64,000 nt of DNA from Cupriavidus phytohabitans (GCF_000426345.1 NZ_AUFE01000007.1:144821-208820); one strand, 5' to 3'. Numbered from the stretch's first letter, positions 40,924-50,989 are shown. Program-made: numbers and translations. Notes: a model not told the origin generated them from the letters alone.

Positions 40924-42129
40924 TCAGCCCACCGCGCGCGGACGCACGCGGCTTGCGGCTTCCTTGGCGCGGATGCGGGCGGTGTCGACGTCATCCGCAT
41001 AGGCCAGCGCCACGCCCATGCGGCGTTTGACGAAACTCTCGGGCTTGCCGAACAGGCGCACCTCGGTCTGCGGCACGCTCAGCGCCTGATCCACGCCGTC
41101 GAACACCACGCCCTGCGCGTCCACGCCGCCGTAGATCACCGCGCTGGCGCCGGGGCTGCGCAGCGAGGTATCGACCGGCAGGCCCAGGATGGCGCGCGCA
41201 TGCAGCTCGAACTCGTTCTGGTGCTGCGTGGCCATGGTCACCATGCCGGTGTCGTGCGGGCGCGGGCTGACTTCGCTGAACCAGACCTGCTCGCCCTTGA
41301 CGAACAGTTCCACGCCGAAGAGGCCCGTGCCGCCCAGGTCGGCGGTGACGGCCTGCGCGATCTGCCGGGCCTGCTGCAGCGCGGCCGGGTGCATCGGCTG
41401 CGGCTGCCAGCTCTCGACGTAGTCGCCACTGACCTGCACGTGGCCGATCGGCGCGCAGAACTGCGTCTCGACCTGGCCGCTGGCGCCGATGGCGCGCACG
41501 GTCAGCAGCGTGATCTCGTAGTCGAAGTCGATAAAGCCTTCCACGATCACGCGGCCGTGGCTGACGCGGCCGCCGGCCATGGCGTAGTCCCAGGCGGCCT
41601 GCACGCCCTCGGGGCCGTCGATCTTGCTCTGGCCCTTGCCCGAGCTGCTCATCACCGGCTTGACCACGCACGGATAGCCGATGCCGCCATCGATGGCGGC
41701 CTGCAGTTCGTCGAGCGAATCGCAGAACTTGTACGGGCTGGTGGGCAGGCCGAGCGACTCGGCCGCGAGGCGGCGGATGCCTTCGCGATCCATGGTCAGG
41801 CGCGCGGCGCGCGCGGTGGGGATCACGCGCACGGTGCCCGCGGCTTCCAGCGTTTCCAGCATGGGGGTGGCGATGGCTTCGATCTCGGGCACCACCAGGT
41901 GGGGCTTCTCGGCCTCGATCAGCGCCTTGAGCTGGTCCGGGTCGCTCATGGCAATGGTGCGCGCGTGGTGGGCCACCTGCTGGCCCGGCGCATTCTCATA
42001 GCGGTCGACGGCGATGGTCTCCACGCCCAGGCGCTGGAGCGCGATCAGCACTTCCTTGCCCAGCTCGCCGGAGCCGAGCAGCATCACTTTGGTGGCAGAG
42101 GGGGAAAGGGGCGTTCCGAGGGTGGTCAT
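40924..42129 (-). CDS. purT: Phosphoribosylglycinamide formyltransferase 2 (formate-dependent)
   Basis: A 401-residue ATP-grasp enzyme formylating GAR with formate and ATP in purine synthesis, the alternative to PurN. The N-terminal [22 protein letters not shown], the ATP-grasp [14 protein letters not shown], and the metal-binding [22 protein letters not shown] are diagnostic. Length is normal for the family. It converges on the channel gene with 12 bp between stops. Confidence 0.94.
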   Translation of the reverse strand: MTTLGTPLSPSATKVMLLGSGELGKEVLIALQRLGVETIAVDRYENAPGQQVAHHARTIAMSDPDQLKALIEAEKPHLVVPEIEAIATPMLETLEAAGTVRVIPTARAARLTMDREGIRRLAAESLGLPTSPYKFCDSLDELQAAIDGGIGYPCVVKPVMSSSGKGQSKIDGPEGVQAAWDYAMAGGRVSHGRVIVEGFIDFDYEITLLTVRAIGASGQVETQFCAPIGHVQVSGDYVESWQPQPMHPAALQQARQIAQAVTADLGGTGLFGVELFVKGEQVWFSEVSPRPHDTGMVTMATQHQNEFELHARAILGLPVDTSLRSPGASAVIYGGVDAQGVVFDGVDQALSVPQTEVRLFGKPESFVKRRMGVALAYADDVDTARIRAKEAASRVRPRAVG

Positions 42130-42200
42130 GGCGGCAAGGCGTCGGGGCGAAGGGAAAACCGAGATTGTACGTGCTGCCGCCCGCCATGGCGCCGCCGGGC

Positions 42201-42680
42201 CTAGTCTTCGGCGTCGCGCGATCCGGGGTGGCGGCGCGCCGCCTCATCCTTGCGGTCTGCCGCCTCGGCCTCTGCCGGGGTGGACGCGACGCCGTACATG
42301 CCATGGCGCGGCGTGCCGGCCGGCAGGTTGCCGAGATCGGTGGCCTGGTAGGGGTGCGGGCCGGACGGAGGCTGCGAGGTGTCGCTCGACGGATGCGCGC
42401 GGCCGGTCAGCTTTTCGTCCTGGGTCACGCCGTGGCCGCCGTAGTGGTAGTCGGTCAGCGATCCTTCATGCGCGGGGGCCGAGGGTGCCGGCGCGCCTGA
42501 GATATCGGTCACGCGTAGCGGAATCGACGGATAGACCTGCTGGGCGCCGGCGATGGCCATGTCGGGTGAATCAAACTCGCCGGCGAGCCGCTCCGGTGCG
42601 CCGTTGCCGGTGCGCATTTCGAGGTGCCAGCGGCCGTTTTCCGGGCCGCACACCAGGATTTCCTGTTCGGTCGAGGTCAT
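42201..42680 (-). CDS. Hypothetical protein with disordered C-terminal half
   Basis: A 159-residue protein of unknown function. The first 65 residues form a small beta-rich domain ([47 protein letters not shown]). The rest is hydrophilic and rich in Pro, Gly, His and Ala, likely disordered. AGGAG about 8 bp upstream supports the start at 42680. It is divergent from the SDR gene. Confidence 0.65.
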   Translation of the reverse strand: MTSTEQEILVCGPENGRWHLEMRTGNGAPERLAGEFDSPDMAIAGAQQVYPSIPLRVTDISGAPAPSAPAHEGSLTDYHYGGHGVTQDEKLTGRAHPSSDTSQPPSGPHPYQATDLGNLPAGTPRHGMYGVASTPAEAEAADRKDEAARRHPGSRDAED

Positions 42681-42848
42681 GGCAGGGCTCCTGTGAGGTT
42701 CCAGGCGGGCCGGCGCGGCATACCGGAGGCGCGGTCCGTCTGGATGGAAACAGGCAAGTTGCATTCCAGCGACGCGCGCTGGAACGGAACCTGCTGCTCT
42801 GCCGGGAATACGCCCGGGAATACGCCGTTAACGCGCAAGAGGTCCACC

Positions 42849-43829
42849 ATGCCCCCGACCCGACCGCTGACCGTTGTCATCACCGGTGCCTCGAGCGGCA
42901 TCGGGCTGGCCACCGCGCTGGCCTTCGCACGCGCCCAGGCACGCGTGGTGCTGTGCGCGCGCGGCGAGGCGCCGCTGGCGCGCGCCGCCGCGGCCTGCCG
43001 CGAACTGGGCGCGCGGGCGCTGGCCGTGCCCGGCGACGTCACGCAGCCGGCGGCCATGCACCGGCTGGCCGAGCGTGCGGCGGAGTTCGGCGATGGCGGC
43101 ATCGATGTCTGGGTCAACAACGCCGGTGTCGGCGCGGTGGGCCTGTTTGACGAAACGCCGGTGGCCGCGCATGAGCAAGTGGTCCGCATCAACCTGCTGG
43201 GCTACCTGCACGGCGCGCATGCGGTGCTGCCGTTCTTCAAGGCGGCGCGCAAGGGCGTGCTGGTCAATATCGTGTCGCTGGGCGCATGGGCCCCTTCGCC
43301 ATATGGCGTGTCGTATACGGCAAGCAAGTTCGGCCTGCGCGGCTTCTCGGAGGCGTTGCGCGCCGAGCTGGTCGACTATCCGCAGATCCGCATCTGCGAC
43401 ATCTTCCCGGCTACCGCCGACACGCCGGGCATGCGCCACAGTGCCAACTACACCGGCAAGGCGCTGCGTCCGCCGCGGCCGCTGGTCGAGGCGGGCGCGG
43501 TCGCTCGTGCCGTGCTGCGCGCGGTGGCGGCGCCAACCTCGCAGGCGGTGACGGTAGGCGTCGTGGCAAGGCTGGCGCGCGTTGCCAACCTGCTGGCGCC
43601 GGGCCTGCTGCAGCAGGCGTACGGCCGTATCCTGCATCGGCATTTCAGCGGCGCGCACGAGATACCGGTCACTGACGGCAACCTCTTCCATGCCTCGCTG
43701 GGGCATATGGATGTCGAGGGCAACTGGAGCTCACCGGAACGGATGCGCCTGGTTCGGATTGCCGGCACGGCGGTGGCGGCGGGGCTGGTCGGCCTGGCAC
43801 TCTGGCATTGGCGCCGTCACGTCCGCTGA
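42849..43829 (+). CDS. Short-chain dehydrogenase/reductase with C-terminal membrane anchor
   Basis: A 326-residue classical SDR. The cofactor motif is VVITGASSGIGLATALAF, the structural NAG motif is VNNAGVGAVG, and the active site is Ser in NIVSLGAWAP plus YTASK. After the roughly 250-residue core there is an extension ending in a hydrophobic segment with a basic end (GTAVAAGLVGLALWHWRRHVR), which probably tethers it to the membrane. AAGAGG about 8 bp upstream fits the start at 42849. Substrate unknown. Confidence 0.85.
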   Translation: MPPTRPLTVVITGASSGIGLATALAFARAQARVVLCARGEAPLARAAAACRELGARALAVPGDVTQPAAMHRLAERAAEFGDGGIDVWVNNAGVGAVGLFDETPVAAHEQVVRINLLGYLHGAHAVLPFFKAARKGVLVNIVSLGAWAPSPYGVSYTASKFGLRGFSEALRAELVDYPQIRICDIFPATADTPGMRHSANYTGKALRPPRPLVEAGAVARAVLRAVAAPTSQAVTVGVVARLARVANLLAPGLLQQAYGRILHRHFSGAHEIPVTDGNLFHASLGHMDVEGNWSSPERMRLVRIAGTAVAAGLVGLALWHWRRHVR

Positions 43830-44146
43830 GTGCAGGCGGCGAGGGACAGCGAGGGGCAGATTTACAACAGCGGGCGATTCTTACCTGCCTGCGGCGCGCG
43901 GCTGCCGGCCGCAAGAAAAAAGGCCCGCGCGGACGCGGGCCGCAAAGGCCTGAGGATCCGCTAGAGGACCGCTCAGTATTTATCCTAAGTGCCGGGCATC
44001 GCTCACGCATCCCCCGTTCGGGGTGGCAGACCGCATTCGTGCGTGATTCCGCGTCGATAAGTTGGGGGGCAACCTGCTTAATACGCCACCACGAAATCTT
44101 CGGTTCTGCATCCAGTTCGCCAGCGCCTGGCATTGACAGCGCGGCA
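43830..44146. other. Intergenic region with structured sequence, no gene
   Basis: About 320 bp without a credible gene. It contains the minus-strand terminator at 43914-43941 and a nested inverted repeat: TCACGCA (44003-44009) pairs with TGCGTGA (44040-44046) around an inner hairpin CCCCGTTCGGGG (44012-44023). In minus-strand transcripts this would lie in the 3' part of the ynfA mRNA. Confidence 0.55.
43914..43941 (-). terminator. Rho-independent terminator, minus strand
   Basis: Stem GGCCCGCG/CGCGGGCC with loop CGGA; on the minus strand it is followed by TTTTTTCT. It would end transcripts running leftward from ynfA, leaving a 3' untranslated region of about 200 nt, and stops read-through into the SDR gene. 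Confidence 0.85.
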
Positions 44147-44479
44147 TCAGCGTGCCGCCGGCTGCAGCGCGATCACGGCCATGCCGGCCAGCGCAATGGC
44201 GGCGCCGGCCACATCCCAGCGCGTCAGCGCCAGGCCATCGACGAAACGCAGCCATAGCAGCGCCACGGCGATATACATGCCGCCGTAGGCGGCATAGGTG
44301 CGTCCGGCGGCGGCTGGATGCAGCGTCAGCAGCCAGGCGAACAGGCCCAGCGAGACGGCGGCGGGCAGCAGCAACAGCGCGCTCTTGCCCTGGCGCAGCA
44401 CCAGCCAGGGAAGATAGCAGCCGACGATTTCGGCCAGCGCCGTCACGGCAAACAGCAGGGCGATGCGAACGAGATCCAA
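44147..44479 (-). CDS. ynfA: YnfA family inner-membrane protein (UPF0060)
   Basis: A 110-residue protein with four hydrophobic helices, resembling a small multidrug-resistance fold. The N-terminal [27 protein letters not shown] and central [35 protein letters not shown] are diagnostic for YnfA. Transport of quaternary compounds has been proposed for some members. It lies downstream of the MFS gene, but a terminator (44501-44526) separates them. Confidence 0.92.
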   Translation of the reverse strand: MDLVRIALLFAVTALAEIVGCYLPWLVLRQGKSALLLLPAAVSLGLFAWLLTLHPAAAGRTYAAYGGMYIAVALLWLRFVDGLALTRWDVAGAAIALAGMAVIALQPAAR

Positions 44480-44500
44480 GGTTTGGCGGCAGCGGAAATG

Positions 44501-44526
44501 AAAAAGGGGTTCCTGGAAGGAACCCC
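44501..44526 (-). terminator. Rho-independent terminator after the MFS gene
   Basis: Stem GGGGTTCCT/AGGAACCCC with loop GGA; on the minus strand it is followed by TTTTTC. It starts 24 bp after the MFS stop codon at 44551. Confidence 0.9.
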
Positions 44527-44550
44527 GGATTCTGACACGGCACGGCGCCG

Positions 44551-45795
44551 TCAGGAGGTCGCCATCAGCGGCGGCCGGCGCTGCGTCGCCATCGCGAAGA
44601 CGATCTGCGCCAGCCCCCCCGCCAGCCCCATCGCCACGCCCGCCTGCCAGGCAACGGTGTACGAGCCCAGCGCGTCATAGACCACGCCGCCGCCAAAGGC
44701 ACCGGTAAAGCTGCCGATCTGGTGGCTGAAGAAGGCCACGCCGCCCAACATGGCTTGCCAGCGCAGGCCGAAGGTCTCGGCAATCCAGCCCGACACCAGC
44801 GGCGCCACGCCCAGCCACAGGAAGCCCATCACCGCGGCAAACACCAGCGTGCTGTCCGGCGTGGGCGCCGACGAGAAATACCAGGTCAGCGCCAGCGAGC
44901 GCACGGTATAGATGCCGCCCAGCAGCATCAGCTTGTTGAAGCGCCCGCCGGCCCAGCCGAAGAAGATGCTGCCGAGCACATTGAAGCCGCCGATCACGCC
45001 CAGTGCCTGCGCGCTGAGCATCGGGTCCATGCCGCAGATATCCAGGTACGACGGCAGGTGCGTGGTCAGGAACACCAGCTGCATGCCGCAGACGAAATAC
45101 GCCAGCGCCATGACGATGAACGGCGCGTGCCGCAATGCCGTGCCCAGCGCCTGCCGCGCATTGCTCTGGTCGGCACCGACGAATGCCGGCAACGGCAGCT
45201 TGTCCACGCGCCCCGCCATCCATGCCGCCGGCAGCATCACCAGCGCCAGCAGCACGAAGGCGGCAAGCCCGGCGCGCCAGCCGTAAGTCTGCGTCACCAT
45301 CTGCCCGATCGGCGCCGCCAGCAGCGCCCCGAGCGAGCCGGCTCCCGACACCAGCCCCAGCACCGTACTACGCAGCGCCGCCGGCACCGGCCGTGCCGCC
45401 ACCGCCATCGCCAGCGCGCTGCCGGTGCAGGCCATCGAAGCACCGATCGCCACGCCAGCGCCCAGCGTGACGCCGATCATTCCTTGCGCGGTCGCCAGCA
45501 GCACCAGCCCAACCACATACGACAGCGAGCCGGCCAGCATCAGCGGGCGGAAGCCGATCCGCGTCGCCCACGCGCCCGCCAGCGGCTGCAGCAGGCCCCA
45601 GGCCAGGTTTTGCACGGCAATGGCCACCGTGAAGTCGGAGACCGAGATGCCGATGTCCCGCGTCAGCGGCGGCATGAAGATGCCCAGGCTCTGGCGCAGG
45701 CCCATGGCCAGGCTGAGCATCAGGGAGGCGCCAAGCAGGATCGGCAGGGCGGGGCGCAGGCCTTCCAGGCGGGAAGGCGCGGTGGGGGTCGGCAC
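44551..45795 (-). CDS. MFS transporter
   Basis: A 414-residue, 12-helix major facilitator protein (if started at the GTG at 45795). The N-terminal helix [39 protein letters not shown] and the A-loop [13 protein letters not shown] are typical of Burkholderiaceae MFS carriers close to the OFA/NarK-like groups. The frame extends upstream to an ATG at 45915, but a possible -10 (TATATT near 45868, minus strand) favours the shorter form. It is downstream of a Bug protein and CoA-pathway genes, so uptake of their substrate is possible. It is followed by a terminator. Confidence 0.82.
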   Translation of the reverse strand: MPTPTAPSRLEGLRPALPILLGASLMLSLAMGLRQSLGIFMPPLTRDIGISVSDFTVAIAVQNLAWGLLQPLAGAWATRIGFRPLMLAGSLSYVVGLVLLATAQGMIGVTLGAGVAIGASMACTGSALAMAVAARPVPAALRSTVLGLVSGAGSLGALLAAPIGQMVTQTYGWRAGLAAFVLLALVMLPAAWMAGRVDKLPLPAFVGADQSNARQALGTALRHAPFIVMALAYFVCGMQLVFLTTHLPSYLDICGMDPMLSAQALGVIGGFNVLGSIFFGWAGGRFNKLMLLGGIYTVRSLALTWYFSSAPTPDSTLVFAAVMGFLWLGVAPLVSGWIAETFGLRWQAMLGGVAFFSHQIGSFTGAFGGGVVYDALGSYTVAWQAGVAMGLAGGLAQIVFAMATQRRPPLMATS

Positions 45796-45972
45796 GGTGG
45801 TCGTCTCGCGGGATTGTCGTTGTGGTTGTGCCCGCGGCGGCGCCTGGCATATTAAGCACACGCTGAATATACCGCAGGGTAGGGCGAGCGTAAGCGGTGG
45901 CCGGCACCGTGTCAATTTGGCTTTGGGCCGGCCCGCCTTCCGCTTTGCCGAAGGCGGGTGCCGGCGCGCGCG

Positions 45973-46977
45973 CTAGTCCAGGCTGACCCTGGAAGCGCGG
46001 ATGGTGTCGCCCCAGCGCTTGATGTCACCGCTGACCAGCGCGGCGAAGCGGGGCTGAGGTTCGCCGCCGGGGATGCCGCCCATGTCGCGGAATTTCGCCA
46101 CCACGTCGGGATCGCGCATGGCCCGGGACAGCGCATCCTGCAGCACGGCGGCGACGGCTGGCGGCGTCTTCGCGGGCGCGAACACCCCGAGCCAGCCCAT
46201 CACCACGAAATCCTTCACGCCGGCCTGCTCCATGGTCGGCACGTCCGGCAGCGACGGCAGCCGCTCGGCGCCGGTCACCGCCAGCGCGCGCAGCTTGCCG
46301 GCGCGGATATGCGGCAGCGCCTGCGTCAGGTTGTCGAACATGAAGGTGGTTTCGCCGGCAAGCACCGACGTGGTGGCCGGCGTCGAGCCCTTGTACGGCA
46401 CGTGCAGCACCTCGGTGGCGGTGCGCAGCCGGAACAGCTCGGCGGTCAGGTGCGTGGTCTGGCCGATGCCCGCCGAGGCATACGAATACTTGCCCGGCGA
46501 CTGCTTCAGCTGCGCCACCAGTTCGGCCACGCTGCGCACCGGCGCCTGCGCGTTGACCACCAGCACGTTGGGGAAGGAAATCATGTCTGTCAGCGGCATG
46601 AAGTCCTGCGGCTGGTAGGCCAGCTGCTTGTAGGCGCTGTAGTTGATGGCATGCGAGCCGGTGTTGCCGACCAGCAGCGTGTAGCCGTCAGGCGCGGTGC
46701 GCAACAGTGCCTGCGTCCCGATGATGCCGCCGCTGCCGGGCTTGTTGTCGACCACCACGGGCTGGCCGAGGATGGCCGACAGCTTCTGCGCGACCAGGCG
46801 GGTCGGGATGTCGGTGGTGCCGCCGGGCGCGCCGGGGACGATGATGGTGATCGGCTTGTCGGGCCATGCGGGGGCGGCGTGAACGACTGTCGGCAGCGTG
46901 GCGGCGGTGATGGCCATCAGGCTGGCGGCGCCAAGGGAAAGGGAAGGGCACAGCGATTGCGGCAGCTTGGTGTGCAT
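45973..46977 (-). CDS. Tripartite tricarboxylate transporter substrate-binding protein (Bug family)
   Basis: A 334-residue exported binding protein. The signal peptide ends near HAAPAWPDKP. The Bug signature ITIIVPGAPGGTTDIPTRLVAQKLSAILGQPVVVDNKPGSGGIIG, the VGNTGSHAIN ligand loop and VPYKGSTPATT are clear. Bug proteins deliver carboxylates to TctAB permeases; no tctA/tctB is encoded nearby, so it may serve a distant permease or act as sensor. It follows the enoyl-CoA hydratase gene on the same strand. Confidence 0.9.
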   Translation of the reverse strand: MHTKLPQSLCPSLSLGAASLMAITAATLPTVVHAAPAWPDKPITIIVPGAPGGTTDIPTRLVAQKLSAILGQPVVVDNKPGSGGIIGTQALLRTAPDGYTLLVGNTGSHAINYSAYKQLAYQPQDFMPLTDMISFPNVLVVNAQAPVRSVAELVAQLKQSPGKYSYASAGIGQTTHLTAELFRLRTATEVLHVPYKGSTPATTSVLAGETTFMFDNLTQALPHIRAGKLRALAVTGAERLPSLPDVPTMEQAGVKDFVVMGWLGVFAPAKTPPAVAAVLQDALSRAMRDPDVVAKFRDMGGIPGGEPQPRFAALVSGDIKRWGDTIRASRVSLD

Positions 46978-47088
46978 GGGTCTCCTCCATGTTGTGATGT
47001 CAGTGCTGCGGTTCCATGTGCAAACGGCCGGCTTGCGGCCGGCCGTCCAGGCGAAAATAAGCGCGACTACGGCATTACCTGTCCCGCT

Positions 47089-47853
47089 TTACTTGCCGGT
47101 CCATACCGGCTTGCGCTTTTCCGCAAAGGCCGCGGCGCCTTCGCGCGCATCGGCCGAGGTGAACACCGGCGCCATCAGCGGGCGCTGGCGCTCGAACATC
47201 TCCTCGTTGCTCCAGTCCGCGGACTCGGCCACGATCTGCTTGCTGACCGCCACCGCCAGCGGGCCGTTGGCGCCGATCTCGTCGGCCAGCGCCAGCGCGC
47301 CCTGCAGCGCTTCGCCCGGTTCGGTCAGGCGGTTGATCAGGCCGTAGGCATGGGCCTGCTCGGCACCGAGCATATTGCCGGTCAGCGCGTATTCCATGGC
47401 GATGTGGTAGGGCACGCGGCGCGGCAGGCGCATCAGGCCGCCGGCAGCGGCGACCAGCCCGCGCTTGACTTCGGGCAGGCCGAACCTGGCCGCCTTTGAC
47501 GAGACGATCAGGTCGCACGCCAGCGCCAGCTCAAAGCCGCCCGCCAGCGCATAGCCTTCCACCGCGGCGATCAGCACCTTGCGCGGCGGCTTCTCGGTCA
47601 GCCCGCCGAAGCCACGGCCGGGCAGGCTGGGGCGCTTGCCTTCCAGGAAGCCCTTCAGGTCCATGCCGGAGCAGAAGGTGCCGCCGGCGCCGGTCAGGAT
47701 GGCGACAGCGAGGTCGTCGCGGCTTTCCAGCTGGTCGATCGCGGCGGCCAGGGCGGTCGCGGTCTCGAAGTCCATGGCGTTGCGCGCCTGGGGCCGGTTC
47801 ATGGTGATCAGCAGCGTATTGCCGCGGGTCTCTAGTTGCAGCGTGTCGCTCAT
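47089..47853 (-). CDS. Enoyl-CoA hydratase/isomerase (crotonase family)
   Basis: A 254-residue crotonase-fold protein. The oxyanion hole is built by TFCSGMDLKGF and VEGYALAGGFELALACDLIVSS. In the second catalytic region LPEVKRGLVAAAGGLMRLPR the first hydratase Glu is replaced (GLV), but the PEVK Glu is kept, so hydratase, isomerase or hydrolase activity cannot be separated. It is cotranscribed with an SDR and a thiolase, and fits the hydration step of a beta-oxidation-like route. Confidence 0.87.
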   Translation of the reverse strand: MSDTLQLETRGNTLLITMNRPQARNAMDFETATALAAAIDQLESRDDLAVAILTGAGGTFCSGMDLKGFLEGKRPSLPGRGFGGLTEKPPRKVLIAAVEGYALAGGFELALACDLIVSSKAARFGLPEVKRGLVAAAGGLMRLPRRVPYHIAMEYALTGNMLGAEQAHAYGLINRLTEPGEALQGALALADEIGANGPLAVAVSKQIVAESADWSNEEMFERQRPLMAPVFTSADAREGAAAFAEKRKPVWTGK

Positions 47854-47910
47854 GCAGAAGTCCTGGTCAAGAAGGCCATAGGGGATTGCCGGATGTTGAT
47901 CGATGGCGGA

Positions 47911-48675
47911 TCAGCGCGGGGCCATGCGGATGGCGCCGTCCAGGCGGATGGTCTCGCCGTTGAGCATCGGGTTCTCCAGGATGTGCAGCGCGGTCGAGGC
48001 GTACTCGTCCGGCGCGCCCAGGCGCGCCGGGTGCGGCACCATGGCGCCCAGCGAGGTGCGCACGTTCTCCGGCAGCTTTGCCAGCAGCGGCGTGTCGAAC
48101 AGGCCCGGGGCGATGGTGCACACGCGGATGGCGCGCTGCGCCAGGTCGCGCGCGGCCACCAGCGTCATGCCGACGATGCCGGCCTTGGCCGAGCTGTAGG
48201 GGATCTGGCCGATCTGGCCTTCGTAGGCGGCCACCGAGGCGGTCAGCACGCAGGCGCCGCGTTCGCCGTCCACCATTTCGTTCTTGGCCATGCGCGCCGC
48301 ACCCAGGCGCAGCGCGTTGAACGTGCCGATCAGGTTGATGCGCACCACCGACTCGTACTTCTCCAGCGAACCCGGCGAGCCGTCCTTCTCGACCACGCGC
48401 ACCGGCGCGCCCAGGCCGGCGCAGTGGATCAGCGCGCGCAGCGGGGCGATGGCCTCGGCGGCGTCGTAGACGGCGTTCATCTGGTCGGTATCGGTGACGT
48501 CGGCCTTGACGAAGCGGACCTTGCCGCCGAACTCGTCCACCACCGCGTTGCCGCGCTCTTCGTTCAGGTCGGCGATGACCACGCCGACGCCGCGCTCCAC
48601 CAGGCGACGCGTGCAGGCCAGGCCCAGGCCGGAAGCACCGCCGGTGACGACGGCGGACATGTTTTCGAGTTTCAT
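47911..48675 (-). CDS. SDR 3-hydroxyacyl-CoA dehydrogenase (HSD10-like)
   Basis: A 254-residue SDR. Cofactor motif AVVTGGASGLGLACTRRL, acidic IADLNEER for NAD+, CAG in IHCAGLGAPVRV, and active-site TASVAAYEG with YSSAKAGIVGMT. The overall pattern resembles type-2 3-hydroxyacyl-CoA dehydrogenases (HSD17B10 group), including PGLFDTPLL and the C-terminal NGETIRLDGAIRM. It lies between thiolase and enoyl-CoA hydratase on the same strand and supplies the oxidation step. Confidence 0.89.
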   Translation of the reverse strand: MKLENMSAVVTGGASGLGLACTRRLVERGVGVVIADLNEERGNAVVDEFGGKVRFVKADVTDTDQMNAVYDAAEAIAPLRALIHCAGLGAPVRVVEKDGSPGSLEKYESVVRINLIGTFNALRLGAARMAKNEMVDGERGACVLTASVAAYEGQIGQIPYSSAKAGIVGMTLVAARDLAQRAIRVCTIAPGLFDTPLLAKLPENVRTSLGAMVPHPARLGAPDEYASTALHILENPMLNGETIRLDGAIRMAPR

Positions 48676-48747
48676 GGGTGTCTCCTAGGAAAGGAATCGC
48701 CAGGTTCCCGCGACGGCGGGAATGGCAGAGGTGTTGTCTACAGGCGC

Positions 48748-49926
48748 TTACAGGCGCTCGATGATGGTGGCGTTGGCCATGCCGCCGGCCTCGCACATCG
48801 ACTGCAGGCCGTAGCGCTGGCCGCTGTCTTCCAGCGCATGCAGCATGGTGGTCATCAGGCGCACGCCCGACGCACCCAGCGGATGGCCCAGCGCGATCGC
48901 GCCGCCGCGCGGGTTCAGGCGCGCCGGGTCTGCGCCCAGCGCCTTCTGCCATGCCAGCGGCACGCAGGCAAAGGCTTCGTTGATTTCGTAGTGGTCGATC
49001 TGCTCCAGCGCCAGGCCGCTCTTCCTGATGGCGCGCTGGCTGGCCGCGATCGGGGCGGTCAGCATCATCACCGGATCGTCGCCGCAGACATCGAACGCGA
49101 CAAAGCGCGCGCGCGGCTTCAGGCCCAGGCGCTGCGCCATGGCTTCGCTCATCAGCAGCATGGCCGAGGCGCCGTCACTGATCTGCGAGGCGTTGCCGGC
49201 GGTGACGTTCCAGCCGATCTGCGGGAAGCGCGCGCTCAGTTCGTCGTTGCGGAACGAGGCCTGCAGCGTGCCCAGCTTTTCCACCGAGGTGCCGGGGCGA
49301 ATGGTTTCGTCTTGCTCCACCACGCCGTTGGGGGTGCTGATCGGCAGGATTTCGCGGCGGAAGGCGCCGCTTTCGCGCGCCGCGGCGGCCAGCTCGTGCG
49401 AGCGGGCCGAGTAGCTGTCCATGTCCTGGCGCGACAGCTCATATTTGGCCGCCACCAGCTCGGCCGCCACGCCCTGCGACACCAGCCCCGGCGCGTAGCG
49501 CGCTTCCATCGACGGGCCGTACGGGTTCTGGCCGATGCGCGCCGAGCCCATCGGCACGCGGCTCATCGACTCGATGCCGCAGGCGATGACGATGTCGTAG
49601 GCGCCGGCCATGATGCCCTGCGCGGCGAAGTGCACCGCCTGCTGGCTCGAACCGCACTTGCGGTCGATGGTGGTGGCGGGGACATGGTCAGGAAAGCCTG
49701 CCGCCAGCCAGGCGACGCGGCCAGGACCCGCGGACTGCTCGCCGGCCTGCGTCACGCAACCGGTGATGACGTCGTCGACCAGGCCGGGGTCGAGCTTGTT
49801 GCGTTCGAACAGGCCCTTGAGCACCTGCGCCAGCAGTTCGGTGGCGTGCAGCTCGGTAAAGGCCGATCCCGGCTTGGAGCGGCCCATCGGGCTGCGGATG
49901 GCGTCGACGATGACGGCTTGTTGCAT
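48748..49926 (-). CDS. Acetyl-CoA acyltransferase (thiolase)
   Basis: A 392-residue thiolase. Nucleophile Cys91 lies in TIDRKCGSSQQAVHFAA; the His lies in GGAIALGHPLGASG and the second Cys in SMCEAGGMANA. The start at 49926 fits (MQQAVIVDAIRSPMGRSKPG). It is the first gene of the minus-strand cluster and would cleave the 3-ketoacyl-CoA made by the following SDR. It is divergent from the IclR gene, its probable regulator. Confidence 0.92.
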   Translation of the reverse strand: MQQAVIVDAIRSPMGRSKPGSAFTELHATELLAQVLKGLFERNKLDPGLVDDVITGCVTQAGEQSAGPGRVAWLAAGFPDHVPATTIDRKCGSSQQAVHFAAQGIMAGAYDIVIACGIESMSRVPMGSARIGQNPYGPSMEARYAPGLVSQGVAAELVAAKYELSRQDMDSYSARSHELAAAARESGAFRREILPISTPNGVVEQDETIRPGTSVEKLGTLQASFRNDELSARFPQIGWNVTAGNASQISDGASAMLLMSEAMAQRLGLKPRARFVAFDVCGDDPVMMLTAPIAASQRAIRKSGLALEQIDHYEINEAFACVPLAWQKALGADPARLNPRGGAIALGHPLGASGVRLMTTMLHALEDSGQRYGLQSMCEAGGMANATIIERL

Positions 49927-50065
49927 GGGGGTGTCTCCTGATGCTGAGCGGTTGCGAGTCGTTGGTTCGGGATATTGAGACGTCGGTTTCAGAAAGTGAT
50001 CGTCCAATACGATGAATCGGAATTCTCGCGTCGGAAACTCGCTATGTAAACTCAAAATCCCACGT

Positions 50066-50081
50066 TTGACTTCGGAATCAA
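50066..50081. promoter_or_regulatory. Imperfect palindrome, candidate IclR operator
   Basis: TTGACTTCGGAATCAA, a near-palindrome of 16 bp, lies in the 217-bp region between the divergent thiolase and IclR genes, 63 bp from the IclR start. IclR proteins bind short palindromes in such positions. This is inference from position and symmetry only. Confidence 0.35.
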
Positions 50082-50143
50082 CGAAGGGCAACATCTGGCT
50101 TTTGAGACGCTGGTATCAAAAAAATCCAGATGAAGAGCCGTTT

Positions 50144-50959
50144 ATGACGAATGAAGCACGTGCCTCCCTGACCCCGCCGTCCACCGATGCCGATGGCGAG
50201 TCGCGCCTTGTCAGCGCGCTGGCGCGGGGCGTTTCGATCCTCAACTGCTTCTCGCCGACGGTGCAGGAGCTGAGCAGCCGCGAGCTGATGGAGCGCACCG
50301 GGCTGGCCAAGCCGACGCTGTTCCGCCTGCTCGATACCTTGTGCGAGCTGGGCCTGCTGCACTACTCGGAGCGCCTGTCGCGCTATGTGCCGGGGGTCGG
50401 GCTGGTCAATCTCGCCGCGCCCGCACTGGCGCGGATGACGGTGCGCCAGCTGGCGCGGCCGGCCATGCAGGAGCTTGCCGACCATATCGCCGGACAGGTC
50501 GAACTGATCGTCGGCAACGGCAATGCAATGACCTACGTCGAAATCGCCCAGGGCGTGGGCAGCCACGTGTTCCGGCCAGAGGTCGGCACCCGGGTATCGA
50601 TCTCCCGCACCGGCTCGGGCCGCGGCTACCTGTTGCTGATGCCGGAGCCCGAGCGCGAAGCGTACCTCGCCCAGCTGCGCGCCGCCGATCCCGCGCGCGC
50701 CGACTGGCTGCAGCAGCGCCTGGCCGATGCCGCGCGCGACCTGCAGGAGCACGGCTTCTGCCGCGGCCATCGCGACCTGCATCGCGAGGTGGAATCCGTT
50801 GCCGTACCGATGCGCGCGCGGCGCGATGGGGAAGCGTGGATCTTTGCCGCGTCGGTGCCGGTGTTCAGCCCGCAGAGCAAGCAGATCGAGGAAGACATCG
50901 GTCCGCGCCTGGTCAGCCTGGTGCGCAACGTGGAGGGCGCGCTGGGAGTATCCGGCTGA
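50144..50959 (+). CDS. IclR-family transcriptional regulator
   Basis: A 271-residue regulator. The N-terminal winged helix-turn-helix (SALARGVSILNCFSPTVQELSSRELMERTGLAKPTLFRLLDTL) occupies residues about 20-80; the GAF-like effector domain follows (ADHIAGQVELIVGNGNAMTYVEIAQG and HREVESVAVPMRARRDGEAWIFAASVP). The start at 50144 has GAAGAG upstream; the frame is open to 50012. It probably controls the divergent thiolase cluster. The effector is unknown. Confidence 0.9.
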   Translation: MTNEARASLTPPSTDADGESRLVSALARGVSILNCFSPTVQELSSRELMERTGLAKPTLFRLLDTLCELGLLHYSERLSRYVPGVGLVNLAAPALARMTVRQLARPAMQELADHIAGQVELIVGNGNAMTYVEIAQGVGSHVFRPEVGTRVSISRTGSGRGYLLLMPEPEREAYLAQLRAADPARADWLQQRLADAARDLQEHGFCRGHRDLHREVESVAVPMRARRDGEAWIFAASVPVFSPQSKQIEEDIGPRLVSLVRNVEGALGVSG

Positions 50960-50989
50960 CGTGCGGGAGCCCCGGCCTGGCCGGCGGGC

